A stretch of DNA of 64,000 bases, taken from Streptomyces peucetius. Lineage in GTDB: Bacteria > Actinomycetota > Actinomycetes > Streptomycetales > Streptomycetaceae. The notes below the pieces were generated by a model. It was not told where the DNA came from, did not search any database, and saw only the letters and a program-made list of their open reading frames with translations. Made by a program: the position numbers and the translations under genes. The stretch lies in contig NZ_CP107567.1 of assembly GCF_025854275.1 (NCBI RefSeq), forward strand, positions 248,001 through 312,000, read 5' to 3'. Of the stretch, positions 51,480 through 61,379 are shown in pieces (position 1 is the stretch's first letter; each line of letters starts with the position of its first letter).

Positions 51480-52127
51480 ATGAAGCGTCTGAATTCCGCG
51501 CCCTTCAAGGGCCGAAGAGCCGTGATCCGCGGGGCGATCGCCCTCGCCGCGGGGCTGGGGCTGGTCGCCGCCACCTCGGGCACCGCCCATGCGGTGCCGG
51601 TCCGCCTCGACTACCCGCTGACCGGCACCACGCACCTCGAAGGCACCGGCTCCGACCTCGAGTTGGGCCCGGGCTTGCTGGAGGTGACGGCGGACCTCAG
51701 GGCGGGGACGATCTCGGCCAACACCAAACTGCCGCCCGCGCCCGGCTCGTTCAAGATGCTCGGCGCGATTCCCGTGAGCGTCACCACGGAATTCGTCGAG
51801 ACGGAGCCGACGGCCGGCACGATCGACCTGAAGACCGGGGCCCTCGTGACCACCACGAAACTCACCCTGCGGCTCAAGGACCTGAAGGTCGCCGGCATTC
51901 CCACTCCGGTGGGCAGCTCGTGCCGTACGGAAACACCGGCGGTACTCAATCTGACGTCCGATCCGGGATTCAACGCGCTCAAGGGCGGAACCCTCTCCGG
52001 TACGTACACGATCCCGAAGTTCGAGCACTGCCTGCTGGCCACACCGCTGATCAATCTGATCATTCCGGGTGACGGCAACAAGGTCAGCCTGACGCTGGGG
52101 CAGCCGGGTCCGCCGCCCGTCGCCTGA
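51480..52127 (+). CDS. Secreted beta-rich hypothetical protein
   Basis: A 215-residue exported protein. A Sec-type signal peptide (basic MKRLNSAPFKGRRAVIRG then a hydrophobic helix) is probably cleaved after AHA at residue 38. The mature part is rich in Thr, Leu and Gly with alternating strands (LEVTADLRAGTISANTKLPP, KLTLRLKDLKVAGIPTPVG) and two cysteines (SSCRTET and FEHCLLA) that probably pair. I recognise it as a type common in Streptomyces but not a named family. The ATG overlaps the TGA of a short upstream frame; GGAG precedes it. Confidence 0.78.
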   Translation: MKRLNSAPFKGRRAVIRGAIALAAGLGLVAATSGTAHAVPVRLDYPLTGTTHLEGTGSDLELGPGLLEVTADLRAGTISANTKLPPAPGSFKMLGAIPVSVTTEFVETEPTAGTIDLKTGALVTTTKLTLRLKDLKVAGIPTPVGSSCRTETPAVLNLTSDPGFNALKGGTLSGTYTIPKFEHCLLATPLINLIIPGDGNKVSLTLGQPGPPPVA

Positions 52128-52219
52128 TCACGGTCCCGTCCGGGCGCTCCCGGGCGGGGCCGCCGCTCCCGGGCGTGCGTGGCGGCGCGCACCCGGGGGC
52201 GTCGCGGCCCGTGGGCCCG

Positions 52220-53302
52220 TCAGTCCTTCGTGGCGACGTAGTAGACGTTGAGCGGGTCGCCCTCGACGGTCCGGACGTCGACCTCGGTGAAACCGGCGTC
52301 CCGCAGCATCCGGACGGCCGTCTCCTGGCCCCAGACAGTGCCGAGTCCCGCGCCGCCGGTGCTGAGCGAGGTCGTCATGCAGTAGAAGACGGAGAAGCCG
52401 AACAGGGCGGGCCCGAAGGGGTGTCCGATGTTCTTCTCCAGGCTGCTCGACGCGGCGATGTCTCCCATCAGGAAGGTGCCGCCCTCACGCAGCGCCCCGG
52501 CGATCGCCGCGAGCGTCGCCTGTGGCCTCGCCAGGTCGTGGATCACGTCGAACGCGGTGATCAGGTCGTACCGGCCGCTGATCTCCGTGGAGTCGCCGAC
52601 CGTGTAGCTCACGTTGCCGAGCCCCAGGCGGGCCGCGTCCGCGCGGCCGGCCTCGATGCCCGCCTCGGACTGGTCCAGGCCGTGGAAGCGCCCGGCCGGG
52701 TACGCCTTCGCCAGCACGATCGGCGCATGGCCCTGCCCGGTGCCCACGTCGAGCACGTCGATCCCGCCGCGCAGCCGTTCGGGCAGACCCGGCACGAGAG
52801 GGATGATGGTGTCGACGAGCGCCCGGTCGTATACGCGGGCCGTCTCCTCGGCCTGCAGCGACTGGAACCTCGGATACGCGGAGTACGGGACGCCGCCTCC
52901 CTCGCGGAAGCAGCGCACGACCTGCTGCTCGACCTCGCCGATGAGACCGATGTACGGCATCATGCCGGCCAGGTTGTCCGGCCCCGCCGCGGCCGTCAGG
53001 GAGGCGGCGTGCTCGGGCGGCAGCGTGTACGTCTCGCCGTGCGGCTCGTACGTGACGATGCCACCGACGACCATGCCGCCCAGCCACTCGCGCACATACC
53101 GCTCGTCGAGATCCGCCGCCCCGGCGATCTCCGCACTGGTGGAGGGCGGCAGCCCGGCGAGGGTGTCGAACAGGCCGGTCTGATGGCCGACGCTCATGAG
53201 CAGGGCCAGCGCACCCTTGTTCAGGATGTCGACGACTTCACCGGCGAACGCCTCCTGCCGGGCGAGGTCGGGGGCCGCCTGCTGCGTGTCAGGACTCGAC
53301 AT
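52220..53302 (-). CDS. SAM-dependent methyltransferase with N-terminal winged-helix domain
   Basis: A 360-residue class I methyltransferase. Residues 25-110 form a helical/winged-helix dimerisation region (TSAEIAGAADLDERYVREWL, GGIVTYEPHGETYTLPPEHA). The SAM-binding motif I is DVLDVGTGQGHAPIVLA, Asp follows in FHGLDQSEAGIE, and GDIAASSSLEKN is motif III-like. The architecture resembles small-molecule O-methyltransferases such as the mycobacterial Rv2258c group. No pathway genes are nearby. ATG 53302 is used; the frame upstream to 53335 has no similarity. Confidence 0.92.
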   Translation of the reverse strand: MSSPDTQQAAPDLARQEAFAGEVVDILNKGALALLMSVGHQTGLFDTLAGLPPSTSAEIAGAADLDERYVREWLGGMVVGGIVTYEPHGETYTLPPEHAASLTAAAGPDNLAGMMPYIGLIGEVEQQVVRCFREGGGVPYSAYPRFQSLQAEETARVYDRALVDTIIPLVPGLPERLRGGIDVLDVGTGQGHAPIVLAKAYPAGRFHGLDQSEAGIEAGRADAARLGLGNVSYTVGDSTEISGRYDLITAFDVIHDLARPQATLAAIAGALREGGTFLMGDIAASSSLEKNIGHPFGPALFGFSVFYCMTTSLSTGGAGLGTVWGQETAVRMLRDAGFTEVDVRTVEGDPLNVYYVATKD

Positions 53303-53477
53303 GACCGCTCCTTCCACCGGGCTGCTGTGGCGCACCGGCGGGGCCGGCCCGCATCTGTCACATTACGCCCCGGGCCTGCTCTGGAGACCTTACGGAGTGG
53401 GAACGGCGGGCCTCCGGCAGGCGGTACGCGGGGGTGGCTGCGGGAGCGCTCCCACTGCGGGAAGAGTCCTCCCGGGT

Positions 53478-53929
53478 ATGACTCATGTGCGCCCCTACCG
53501 GCCCGCGGACCGTGCCGCGGTCTTCGACATCTGCCACGGTTCGTCCAGGCGTTCCGCGAGCAGTGGCTGCCGCTCGTGCGCGACCGGTTCCCCGACCCGG
53601 GGGAGAAGCAACCGCGCACCCCGAGCGAGGACATGGCGGCGTTGCTGCACCGCCCCGAACACCTGCTCACGCCGGAGACCGCCGGCTGTCCGGCATCTGC
53701 ACATCGATCTGCTGCCCGCCTTCCAGGGCCGGGGCCATGGGCGGGAGTTGATGGGAACACTGCTCGGCACCCTCCACGCACGGGGCGTCGGCCTGGTGCA
53801 CCTGTGCATGGCGGACGCCAACACGGGCACGCGGCTCTTCTACGACCGGCTCGGCTTCCACGAGATCGAGGGGCCGCCGGTGTCACCTACCTGGGGCGCG
53901 ACACCGGGCCAGTGGGAGCCCGATCGTAG
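53478..53929 (+). pseudogene. Decayed GNAT acetyltransferase
   Basis: ATG 53478 encodes MTHVRPYRPADRAAVFDIC, the start of a GNAT protein. The frame then loses similarity; in another frame RFVQAFREQWLPLVRDRFPD and SEDMAALLHRPEHLLTPE appear, with the middle of the N-terminal domain missing. A second shift returns HLHIDLLPAFQGRGHGRELM (the acetyl-CoA loop) and LYDRLGFHEIE-like sequence, and a third gives VTYLGRDTG before the stop at 53929. At least three frameshifts and a deletion of about 50 residues make it inactive. Confidence 0.8.
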
Positions 53930-53939
53930 GGTGGCCGCC

Positions 53940-54036
53940 GTGGACAGACCATCTGGTTCGAACGGGTGCACAACTTCCGGGACTTGGGCGGCTCCGGCAC
54001 TGCGGACGGCGGCCGCATCGGAAAGGGCGTCAGAGG
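53940..54036 (+). pseudogene. 5' remnant of a tyrosine-protein phosphatase
   Basis: GTG GAC AGA at 53940 followed, after one lost base, by IWFERVHNFRDLGGSGTADG and RIGKGV is the N-terminus of the actinobacterial tyrosine/serine protein phosphatase family (HNFRDLGG motif). The frame ends where the convergent acetyltransferase gene begins; the catalytic HCxxGKDR region is absent. It is a stump left by a rearrangement whose right breakpoint lies near 54036. Confidence 0.65.
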
Positions 54037-54537
54037 TCAGGAGACGGAGAGCAGCAGCTCAGGGCGGTCCCACATGACGGCCGGGGGACGGGCCTCGACG
54101 GTGCCGGTCCGCCGGGCGCCCACGCTCAGGTAGAACCCCTCCGCGGGCGGGTGCGCGACGATGCGCACGGCGTCGAGACCGGCCGTCCCGGCCCGGCCGG
54201 TCAGGTGCTCGATCAGGAGTCGGCCGATGCCCAGCCCCTGCGCCTCATCGGCCACGAACATCAGATCCAGCTCGGGCGGCGACAGCACCAGCGAGTAGAA
54301 GCCGAGGACTCTGCCGCTGTCGTCTGCCGCGACGAACACCTCGTGCGCCTCGATGTAGTCGGGGCCGACCCGGTACCCGGCGACCATCGGGGCGTAGTGC
54401 CCCCGGTAGGCAGCGGACCCCCGCACCAGCCGGGTGAGCCGCCTGGCGTCCGCGCCGGTCGCGCGGCGGATCGCCGGGGCCGCCGGGCGGCCGGCCCGTC
54501 GCCCGGGGGCATCGTTCGATGGCAGGGGTGACGTCAT
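54037..54537 (-). CDS. GNAT family N-acetyltransferase
   Basis: A 166-residue intact acetyltransferase. IRRATGADARRLTRLVRGSA opens the domain, LDLMFVADEAQGLGIGRLLI is motif A with the acetyl-CoA loop Q-G-L-G-I-G, and VRIVAHPPAEGFYLSVGARR is motif B. A low-complexity Pro/Arg leader of about 22 residues precedes the domain. The substrate is unknown. It is unrelated to the decayed GNAT gene next to it. The ATG is at 54537. Confidence 0.9.
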   Translation of the reverse strand: MTSPLPSNDAPGRRAGRPAAPAIRRATGADARRLTRLVRGSAAYRGHYAPMVAGYRVGPDYIEAHEVFVAADDSGRVLGFYSLVLSPPELDLMFVADEAQGLGIGRLLIEHLTGRAGTAGLDAVRIVAHPPAEGFYLSVGARRTGTVEARPPAVMWDRPELLLSVS

Positions 54538-54618
54538 GGAACAAGTATGACGCGCCCGGGTCGGCCGCCGGGGTGCCGGCGACCGGCCGCGCGGTCCGGG
54601 AACGGTTCAGACGCCTCG

Positions 54619-54660
54619 GGAGCGGGGTGGGCGGATACGGCCGTACCCGCCCACCGCTCC
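54619..54660 (-). terminator. Hairpin terminator after ligA
   Basis: GGAGCGG...TGGGCGG pairs with CCGCCCA...CCGCTCC (two-base bulge, one mismatch), with the apex TACGGCCGTA. It starts 4 bases after the ligA stop. Confidence 0.6.
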
Positions 54661-54663
54661 GGT

Positions 54664-56835
54664 TCACACCGTCGTGTCGAGGAAGCCGGCCACCATGGCG
54701 GCGAACTCGTCCGGCGCGGCGATCCGGGTGCCCAGCTGCTCCGCCTTGTCCCTCTTGGAGCCCGCGTTCGCCCCGGCGACCAGGAGCGAGGTGCGCTTGG
54801 ACACGCTGGAGGACGACTTGCCCCCGGCCCGCTCGATGAGCTCGTTCATCTGGTTGCGGCTCAGCTTCTCCAGCTCACCCGTCATCGCGCCGGTCACGAC
54901 CACGGTCATGCCGTGGAGCGGGCCGGCGTCCTGGTCCGTCCGCGCAGGCGCCCCCGGACTTGCCTGGTCCCCTTCGGGCAGGCCCGCTTCGGGACCGGCG
55001 CCGCCGCCCTCGGTCACCGCGCCCCGGTATGTCGCCCCCGGCTCGGTCATGTTGACGCCCGCGGCCGTCAGCCGGTCGATGAGCGGGGCCAGCTCCGCCA
55101 GTTCGGCCACGACCGTACGGGCCTTCTCCGCGCCGATGCCGTCGACCTGCTGGAGGGCTTCGGCGTCGGCCGTGCGTATGTGCTCCATGGTGGCGAAGTG
55201 CCGGGCGATCCGGCGGGACATGGAGCGGCCGGTGCCGCGCACACCGAGGGCGCAGAACACCCTCGACAGCGGCCGGGTCCTCGCGGTGTCGAGGGCGGCC
55301 AGCAGGTTGTCGGTGCTGGTCTCTCCCATCCGGTCCAGCCCGAGCAGCTGCTCGCGGGTGAGGCCGAAGAGGTCGGAGAAGTCGCGGACCAGGCCGGCGT
55401 CGACCAGCTGGACGACCCGGGTGGTACCGAGCCCTTCGATGTCGAGCTGGTCCCGCCCCGCCGCGTAGGAGACCGAGGCGACGGCATGGCAGTCGCGGCC
55501 ACGGACGCATCGCCAGCGCTGTTCGGAGGTGTCGATGCCGGAGCCGCACTGGGGGCACACCTCGGGGAAGACGACCGGCTGCTCGGCGCCGGTGCGCAGA
55601 TGAGCGACGGGGGCCTCGATGCGGGGAATGATGTCGCCCGCCTTGTAGACCATCACCCGGTCTCCCGTGCGCAGATCCCGGCGGGTGATGTCGGCGGGGT
55701 TGTGCAGCGTGGCGTAGGTGACGGTCGATCCGTCGATCTCGACCGGCTCGAGCACGGCGCGCGGGGCGATGATGCCGGTGCGGCCCACGTTCCACTCGAC
55801 ACCGAGCAGGGTGGTGACCTTCTCCACAGCGGGGAGCTTGTAGGCGACGGCCCACCGCGGCGCCCGGGAACCGGAGCCGGCCGCTGCCTGGTCCTCGGCC
55901 AGGTCCGCCTTGATCACGATCCCGTCGATCCCGAACGGCAGGCCGGGGCGGGCGGCGGCGATCTCCGCGATGCGTTCCTGGATCGCCGCCGTCGCGCTCA
56001 GGGTGCGCGGTGCGACCGGGGTGCTGTGGGCGGTGTGCACACCCAGCCCCGCCACATGGCGCATCACCTCGCTGTGCGCCCACTCGCCGAGCCGGGCCGT
56101 GAGCTCGGCGCCGGAGTCGGGCAGGGCCAGTGCCGCGTAGCCGAAGAAGGTCATCTCGACCGTGTACTCGCGGTCCCGGGCGCGCAGGCTGCCCGCCGCG
56201 CCGTTGCGCGGATTGGCGAAGGGCGTGCCACCGTGCCCGGTGCGCGCGGCGTTCGCCCGCTCGAACTGCTCGTCGGTCATGAGCACTTCGCCGCGGATCT
56301 CGAGCGTCGCCGGCTCGGTCAGTCGCTGCGGCAGTCCGGCGATGGTGCCGATCGCGTGCGACACGTCCTCCCCGGCCGTGCCGTCGCCCCGGGTGACGAG
56401 CCGGGCGAGGCGCCCCTGTTCGTACCGGGCGGCGACGGCGAGGCCGTCCAGCTTGGGCTCGACGCTCCACACCGTGACGGGCCGGCCCGTGCGGCGCTCC
56501 ACGGAAGCGGTCCAGGCGACGAGCTGCTCCGGGGAGAAGACGTTGTCCAGGGAGAGCATCGGTACCGTGTGCGGCACGTCGCCGGACACCGCGCCGCCCG
56601 CCACCTTCCCGACGGGGGAGACCGGTGACGTCTCGTCGGGGTGCTCCTGCTCGTACGCCGCGATGCCGCGGACCAGGCGGTCGTACGCGTCGTCGTCCAG
56701 AGGGCTCTCGCCGGTGGCGTAGTACGCGGAGGCGGCACGGGTCGCGGTCGCGACCGCCTCGGCGTACGCGGCGGCATCGGCGACCACGGCGGCAGGCGCG
56801 GCAGTAACGGCGGGTGAAGTCGTCATGTCGAACAT
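54664..56835 (-). CDS. ligA: NAD-dependent DNA ligase
   Basis: A 723-residue ligase sealing nicks in DNA with NAD as cofactor. Domains in order: Ia (about 25-90, with YY...[11 protein letters not shown]), the adenylation domain with Lys128 in EPKLDG, the OB fold, a four-cysteine zinc finger (CPQCG...CVRGRDC), a helix-hairpin-helix domain and a C-terminal BRCT domain ([11 protein letters not shown]...). A Gly/Pro linker rich in Glu separates HhH and BRCT. ATG 56835 or 56826 may be used. Streptomycetes usually have a main ligA elsewhere, so this may be a second copy. A sigma-B-like site lies about 125 bases upstream. Confidence 0.95.
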   Translation of the reverse strand: MFDMTTSPAVTAAPAAVVADAAAYAEAVATATRAASAYYATGESPLDDDAYDRLVRGIAAYEQEHPDETSPVSPVGKVAGGAVSGDVPHTVPMLSLDNVFSPEQLVAWTASVERRTGRPVTVWSVEPKLDGLAVAARYEQGRLARLVTRGDGTAGEDVSHAIGTIAGLPQRLTEPATLEIRGEVLMTDEQFERANAARTGHGGTPFANPRNGAAGSLRARDREYTVEMTFFGYAALALPDSGAELTARLGEWAHSEVMRHVAGLGVHTAHSTPVAPRTLSATAAIQERIAEIAAARPGLPFGIDGIVIKADLAEDQAAAGSGSRAPRWAVAYKLPAVEKVTTLLGVEWNVGRTGIIAPRAVLEPVEIDGSTVTYATLHNPADITRRDLRTGDRVMVYKAGDIIPRIEAPVAHLRTGAEQPVVFPEVCPQCGSGIDTSEQRWRCVRGRDCHAVASVSYAAGRDQLDIEGLGTTRVVQLVDAGLVRDFSDLFGLTREQLLGLDRMGETSTDNLLAALDTARTRPLSRVFCALGVRGTGRSMSRRIARHFATMEHIRTADAEALQQVDGIGAEKARTVVAELAELAPLIDRLTAAGVNMTEPGATYRGAVTEGGGAGPEAGLPEGDQASPGAPARTDQDAGPLHGMTVVVTGAMTGELEKLSRNQMNELIERAGGKSSSSVSKRTSLLVAGANAGSKRDKAEQLGTRIAAPDEFAAMVAGFLDTTV

Positions 56836-56959
56836 ACTGCCGCCCACCACTGACAATGGCCGTGGCGCGAGACTCGAACGCCTGTGGCACATGCCAGAGG
56901 CACCACCGGATCGAGTGTTGCCAAATCGCTTACGGCCCCTTGCCGCCTGTGCAACAGTC

Positions 56960-56983
56960 GTACCCGGTCCCTGTCCCAGACCC
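56960..56983 (-). promoter_or_regulatory. Sigma-B-type promoter candidate for ligA
   Basis: On the minus strand GGGT (56983-56980), a 14-base spacer and GGGTAC (56965-56960) match GNNT-N14-16-GGGTAC/T. In a GC-rich genome GGGT is weak evidence, so this is less certain than the 17018 and 46044 sites. Confidence 0.35.
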
Positions 56984-57015
56984 TGGCCGTGGCCGCGTTT
57001 GTATCGGAGTACGAC

Positions 57016-58440
57016 ATGCCGTCCCATGTGTTCGCGGACCGTACCGCTGAGCCGCCCGAGCGCGGAACCGTCGATGCGCTGATCACCCGGACGCGAAGAC
57101 TTCGCGGAGACGTCGACGCGGTGCGCCCCGACGGCGCGTCGACGGAGGACGATCCGCAGGGCCGCTGGCAGCGCGCCCTCTGTGACCTGGCGCTCCACCA
57201 TCTCGACGACTTGGGCGCGCACTTGGGACAGCTCAAGGAAGGGCTCCCGCAGCAGGCCGCCGACGAACTCGCCCGTGAACTCGCCGAGTACGAGGCGGAC
57301 GGCGCGGTCGGCACCGGCTCGCTGCTCAGCCGGGTCGGCAGCGCCGAGTGGAACCTCCTCACCGACGAGGTGAGCTGGTCCGACGAGCTGTACCGGATCC
57401 TGGGACGCGATCCCTGCTGCGGCCCGATGTCGCTGGACGAGCTGCCGTCCGTCGTGTTCGCCGAGGACCAGCCGCTGCTGACCGCGATGGTGACCGACTG
57501 TCTCGTCGACGGCCGGCCCATCGACGGCGAGTTCCGTCTCGTCCTGCCCGACGGCCGGGTGCGCACCGTGCACATGATGGGCGAGCCCGTGCTCGACGGC
57601 GACGGGTGCACCGCGTCGATGTGGGCCGTCCTGCGGGACGTCAGCGAACTGCGCCGCAGCCAGCGGGCCGTCCGGGAGACCCACGACTGGCTGCAGCGGC
57701 AACAGCACATGGAGCAGACGGAGCGCCGGCTCGCGGCCGAGATGCATGAGGCCGTGCTGCCCCGGCGCAGCACTTTCCCCGCCGGCGGCAGGGCGTCGCT
57801 GGATGTCGCGGCGCACTGCGTCCCGTCCCCGAGCGGTGCGCTCGTCGGCGGCGACTGGTACGACACGCTGCAACTGCCCGGCGGGGAAACGGTCCTGAGC
57901 GTCGGCGAACTGACAGGGCATGGAGTGAGCGCCGCCTCCTCCATGGCGATGCTGCTGGGAGGGCTGCGGGGCATGGCGGTGGCCGGTATCCGGCCGGGAC
58001 CGCTGATGACGCACCTCAACCAACTCCTGGACACCTCCGCGCAGCCCGCTCTCGGCAGCGCGGTGTGCTGTGCTTACACCCCGCGCACCAGGACCCTCTC
58101 GTGGGCGCAGGCCGGCCACCCCGCCCCCCTGCTGTTCCGCAACGGGACGGGGCGGGCCCTCGTGGCGCCGGACGGTGTCCTGCTCGGTGCCACCGGCGGT
58201 GCGGTGTACGAGCAGGCCGAAGTCGCCCTCCAGCCGGGCGATCTGCTGGTGCTGCACACCGGCGGCCTGACGCGCACGAGTGCCGCCTCGGAGCCCGATG
58301 CGGACCGGCTGACGGCGTTGGCAGCGCGGTTCGCCCGGGCCGTGGATGCTCAGGAGTGCGTCCGTGCGATCGTCGAGGAGTTCGGTGAGCAGGAGCATGA
58401 GGGCGACGCCTGTGTGATCGTGGCAAGGGTCATCGCATGA
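57016..58440 (+). CDS. PAS-SpoIIE (PP2C-type) protein with altered metal-site residues
   Basis: A 474-residue soluble protein. Residues 15-105 are helical, about 110-215 form a PAS domain ([40 protein letters not shown]), and 245-470 form a SpoIIE/RsbU-type PP2C domain. GGDWYD is intact, but the usual GDVxGHG is GELTGHG, the usual YTDGL is HTGGL, and the final DD pair is GD (GDACVIV). These Asp residues bind the catalytic metals in the family, so activity is probably reduced or lost. ATG 57016 follows GGAG. It is divergent from ligA and convergent with the NsdA-like gene. Confidence 0.9.
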   Translation: MPSHVFADRTAEPPERGTVDALITRTRRLRGDVDAVRPDGASTEDDPQGRWQRALCDLALHHLDDLGAHLGQLKEGLPQQAADELARELAEYEADGAVGTGSLLSRVGSAEWNLLTDEVSWSDELYRILGRDPCCGPMSLDELPSVVFAEDQPLLTAMVTDCLVDGRPIDGEFRLVLPDGRVRTVHMMGEPVLDGDGCTASMWAVLRDVSELRRSQRAVRETHDWLQRQQHMEQTERRLAAEMHEAVLPRRSTFPAGGRASLDVAAHCVPSPSGALVGGDWYDTLQLPGGETVLSVGELTGHGVSAASSMAMLLGGLRGMAVAGIRPGPLMTHLNQLLDTSAQPALGSAVCCAYTPRTRTLSWAQAGHPAPLLFRNGTGRALVAPDGVLLGATGGAVYEQAEVALQPGDLLVLHTGGLTRTSAASEPDADRLTALAARFARAVDAQECVRAIVEEFGEQEHEGDACVIVARVIA

Positions 58441-58444
58441 AGCG

Positions 58445-58460
58445 GGCCGCCGCGGCGGCC
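58445..58460. terminator. Palindromic terminator candidate
   Basis: GGCCGCCGCGGCGGCC is a perfect 16-base palindrome in the 25-base gap between the convergent SpoIIE-type and NsdA-like genes. Confidence 0.4.
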
Positions 58461-58465
58461 GGCGG

Positions 58466-59962
58466 CTAGATACCCGCGCCTTTCGGCCGCGCCGGGGAGC
58501 CGGTGCGCGGCAGCGCGATCTGGATCTCCTCGCGCAGGTCCTCGATCTTCGCGTATCCCGCGTACTGCCCGGTCAGGCGGTACATCTGGCGCAGCCTGTC
58601 CCATGTCCGGTGCGAGGAGGTCTCCCCCATCGACACCAGGGCGAGCCGGGCGTAGCGGTCGGCCTGCTCCGGGTCGTCCGCGATGAAGCAGGCGGACGCC
58701 AGCGAGATGTAGTCGAAGATCTTCGAGCGCTGCCGGCCGCCCTCGCGCAACTGCAGTGCCTGCTTGGCATGTTTCTGCGCGATGCCCGCCGCCGAGGGGT
58801 CGTGGTCGGCAAGGGTGCGGTAGGCCAGTGCCTGCATGCCGTGGAGGTCGGCCTCGTCGAACATCTGCATCCAACTGGGCGGCGGTACGTCGCCCTTGTC
58901 GGAGACGAACAGTTCCTCGGCCTCACCGAGGGTGCGACGCATGGCCTGGCCTTTGCCCATGGATGCCTGCGCCCATGCCTCGATGGTGTGCAGCATCGCG
59001 CGGGTGCGCGGCAGGGTCTGCTCCCCGGAGCCGGTCCTGGCGAGCTTCATCAGGTCGAGCGCGTCGTCGGGACGGCCCAGATGGACCATCTGGCGCGCGG
59101 CGCGGGACAGTGCCTCACCGGCGCGTGGGCGGTCGCCGCCCTCACGGGCCGCGTGGGCGGCGATGACGAAGTATTTCTGCGCGGTGGGTTCGAGGCCGAC
59201 GTCGTGGGACATCCAGCCGGCGAGCACCGCGAGATTGGCGGCAACGCCCCACAGGCGGCGCTGGAGATGGTCGGGGTGGTGGTAGGCGAGCATGCCGCCC
59301 ACCTCGTTGAGCTGTCCCACGACCGCCTTGCGCTGGAGGCCGCCGCCGCGGGCGGCGTCCCATGCGCGGAACACCTCGACGGAACGCTCCAGTGCCTCGA
59401 TCTCCTGCGACCCGATGGGGGCGGCCTCGTACCGGTCGTACCCAGCGGGGTCGGCGTGCAGGAGGTCGGAGGTGTGTGCGGCGCCCCGGGAGGCCGCCGG
59501 ATCGGTCTTGAGCCAGTCGTGCATGGCGCTGCTGAGTGCTGAGCCCGCGGCAAGTGCCGCGCCGGCGCCCACCAGGCCGCGTCGGTTGAGCATGAGGTCC
59601 ATTCCCGTGAATTCGGTGAGGACCGCCGCCGTACGGTCGGGCGCCCAGGGCAGACCGTCAGGGTTGTCGGTGCCCTGGACGTCCCGCCGCTTACCCGTTC
59701 GCCCGCTCCGTGCGAACCCGAGGTCCTCGATGGTCACGACACGACCGAGTCGCTCGGTGAACAGAGCTGCCAGCACCTTGGGCACGGGATCGCGCGGGGT
59801 CTCCCCCATGTCGATCCAGCGCCGGACCCGCGAGGTGTCGGTCGCCAGCTGCGGATGGCCCATGGCGGCCGCCTGCCGGTTCACGAGTCTTGCGAGCTCA
59901 CCCTTGGACCATCCGGCCAGGCCGAACAGGTCGTACAGGCGGGTGTTGGGTTCTCTGCTCAC
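58466..59962 (-). CDS. NsdA-like regulator with helix-turn-helix and TPR repeats
   Basis: A 498-residue protein. The N-terminus [20 protein letters not shown] with [20 protein letters not shown] forms an HTH-like DNA-binding region of about 70 residues; the rest is helical tetratricopeptide-like repeats ([60 protein letters not shown]). The sequence closely resembles NsdA, which in S. coelicolor represses sporulation and antibiotic production. GTG 59962 is chosen from the family start. It is divergent from a phosphotransferase gene containing a TTA codon. Confidence 0.82.
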   Translation of the reverse strand: MSREPNTRLYDLFGLAGWSKGELARLVNRQAAAMGHPQLATDTSRVRRWIDMGETPRDPVPKVLAALFTERLGRVVTIEDLGFARSGRTGKRRDVQGTDNPDGLPWAPDRTAAVLTEFTGMDLMLNRRGLVGAGAALAAGSALSSAMHDWLKTDPAASRGAAHTSDLLHADPAGYDRYEAAPIGSQEIEALERSVEVFRAWDAARGGGLQRKAVVGQLNEVGGMLAYHHPDHLQRRLWGVAANLAVLAGWMSHDVGLEPTAQKYFVIAAHAAREGGDRPRAGEALSRAARQMVHLGRPDDALDLMKLARTGSGEQTLPRTRAMLHTIEAWAQASMGKGQAMRRTLGEAEELFVSDKGDVPPPSWMQMFDEADLHGMQALAYRTLADHDPSAAGIAQKHAKQALQLREGGRQRSKIFDYISLASACFIADDPEQADRYARLALVSMGETSSHRTWDRLRQMYRLTGQYAGYAKIEDLREEIQIALPRTGSPARPKGAGI

Positions 59963-60023
59963 GTCAAGCCCCCAGGTTCTCGGCTGAGTTGACATTAACG
60001 CGCTGTCATGGGGCGGGCGAGTA

Positions 60024-60053
60024 TTCGCCAGGGTTCGCCAGGGTTCGCCAGAT
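60024..60053. repeat. Three 10-base direct repeats (TTCGCCAGGG)
   Basis: Units start at 60024, 60034 and 60044; the third diverges after seven bases. The exact 10-base phase puts each unit on the same DNA face. The site lies between the divergent NsdA-like gene and phosphotransferase gene and may bind a regulator. Confidence 0.6.
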
Positions 60054-60198
60054 GGTGTGCCACCCGCGACGCGGTGTCAGGTAGGAAAGCGCCACCTCGC
60101 CCCGTCTGCCGGGGCACATTCCCCAGGGTGTTGCCCATGACATGTGGGGCGGGGCAGCGCACGCCACCTGTCGGCACACGAAGGGATCTGTATCGCCC

Positions 60199-61317
60199 AT
60201 GTACACAGCATCGTCCTCCGTGTCCGCCCCGCCCCGGCTCCAGCAGCGCAGCGTGTTCACGGCCGGTACCGCACCGTATTCCGAGCCCGCCGCCGGCCGA
60301 GTCCCCAGGCAGGCCGGAACCGCCGGCCGACCCCTCAGCGGGAGGATCGACCTGTCCGGCCCTCAGGGAGCGCAGCTGCGCAAGGCCGTCGCGTCGGTGC
60401 ACCGGATCTGTCCGGAGTTCAACCCGGTGCAGGTACTGCGCCGCAGCGGACGATCCGTACTGATCGTCGGAACGACGGGGCGTACCACGGCGGTCGCCAA
60501 GTGCTTACTGGACCACTCGCCGGCCTGGGCCGAGCGACTCCGGCACGAAATAGCTTCGTACCGCGCCTTCGTGCGGCACCGCCCACCGGTGCGGGTCCCG
60601 CGGCTGATCGCCGCCGACCCGGAGAACTGCACCCTGGTGATCGAGCGGATGCCGGGGCGGCCGGCGGCGCTGACCCGTCATCCGGTGGAGGCCCCGCCGC
60701 GTGCGGACGTGCGTGCCGTGCTGGGCGCGGTCGCGCGGCTGAACAGCTGGCGCCCACCGGCGGGGATGTTCGACGCGCCGCTGGACTACGGGTCACGCAT
60801 CTCGCGCTACCACGAACTGGGGCTGTTCACCGACCGGGACCTGGGTGACCTGCAGAAGCTGCTGCACGGTCTGGCCCAGGCCGGGGGCAGGCAGGGGATG
60901 GGGCAGTTCTGTCACGGGGACGCGCTGCTCTCCAACATCCTCCTGGCGCCGACGGGTCCGGTGCTGGTCGACTGGGAGCACGCCGGCTGGTACCTGCCCG
61001 GCTACGACCTGGCGACGCTGTGGTCGGTACTGGGCGATGCCCCCGCGGCACGCCGTCAGATCAGTCAGCTCGCCCAGCAGTCGGGCACCGCGGCCCGGGA
61101 CGCCTTCCTGGTGAACCTGATGCTGGTCCTGACCCGGGAGATCCGTACCTACGAGACGGCGGTGCAGCGCACCATGCGCGAGGCGCCGCCGGTCCCGGCC
61201 GGCCAGGCACAGCCCGGTCCGTCGGCCGGTGAGGAACAGCGGTTGCTGCTGAGGCGGCTGCACGACGACTGCGCGATGGCCCGCAGGGCCGTGCGTGCGG
61301 CGGTCGGCACTCGCTGA
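60199..61317 (+). CDS. Aminoglycoside phosphotransferase family protein, TTA-containing gene
   Basis: A 372-residue kinase-fold protein. After a disordered 55-residue leader, the fold has an N-terminal lobe with [16 protein letters not shown] strand supplying the ATP-site Lys, and the catalytic loop [12 protein letters not shown] (His239, Asp241, Asn246) followed by VLVDWEHAG (Asp258). Homologues act on small molecules; no proof of antibiotic resistance. Codon 103 is TTA (60505-60507), the rare leucine codon needing the bldA tRNA, the only one I noticed in the window. Expression would therefore be delayed until development. Confidence 0.88.
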   Translation: MYTASSSVSAPPRLQQRSVFTAGTAPYSEPAAGRVPRQAGTAGRPLSGRIDLSGPQGAQLRKAVASVHRICPEFNPVQVLRRSGRSVLIVGTTGRTTAVAKCLLDHSPAWAERLRHEIASYRAFVRHRPPVRVPRLIAADPENCTLVIERMPGRPAALTRHPVEAPPRADVRAVLGAVARLNSWRPPAGMFDAPLDYGSRISRYHELGLFTDRDLGDLQKLLHGLAQAGGRQGMGQFCHGDALLSNILLAPTGPVLVDWEHAGWYLPGYDLATLWSVLGDAPAARRQISQLAQQSGTAARDAFLVNLMLVLTREIRTYETAVQRTMREAPPVPAGQAQPGPSAGEEQRLLLRRLHDDCAMARRAVRAAVGTR

Positions 61318-61339
61318 CCACCGCCACAGAGGGGGAAGC

Positions 61340-61379
61340 GCGCTGCGCGCCCGGTGTCGGCACACCGCGCGCGCAGCGC
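61340..61379 (+). terminator. Hairpin terminator after the phosphotransferase gene
   Basis: An 11-base perfect stem (GCGCTGCGCGC with its complement) encloses a second 5-base stem (GGTGT with ACACC). It starts 23 bases after the stop codon. Confidence 0.75.

Noticed and set aside
53473..53478. GGGTAT as a sigma-B -10
   Set aside because: It abuts the ATG of the decayed GNAT gene and has no matching upstream box.
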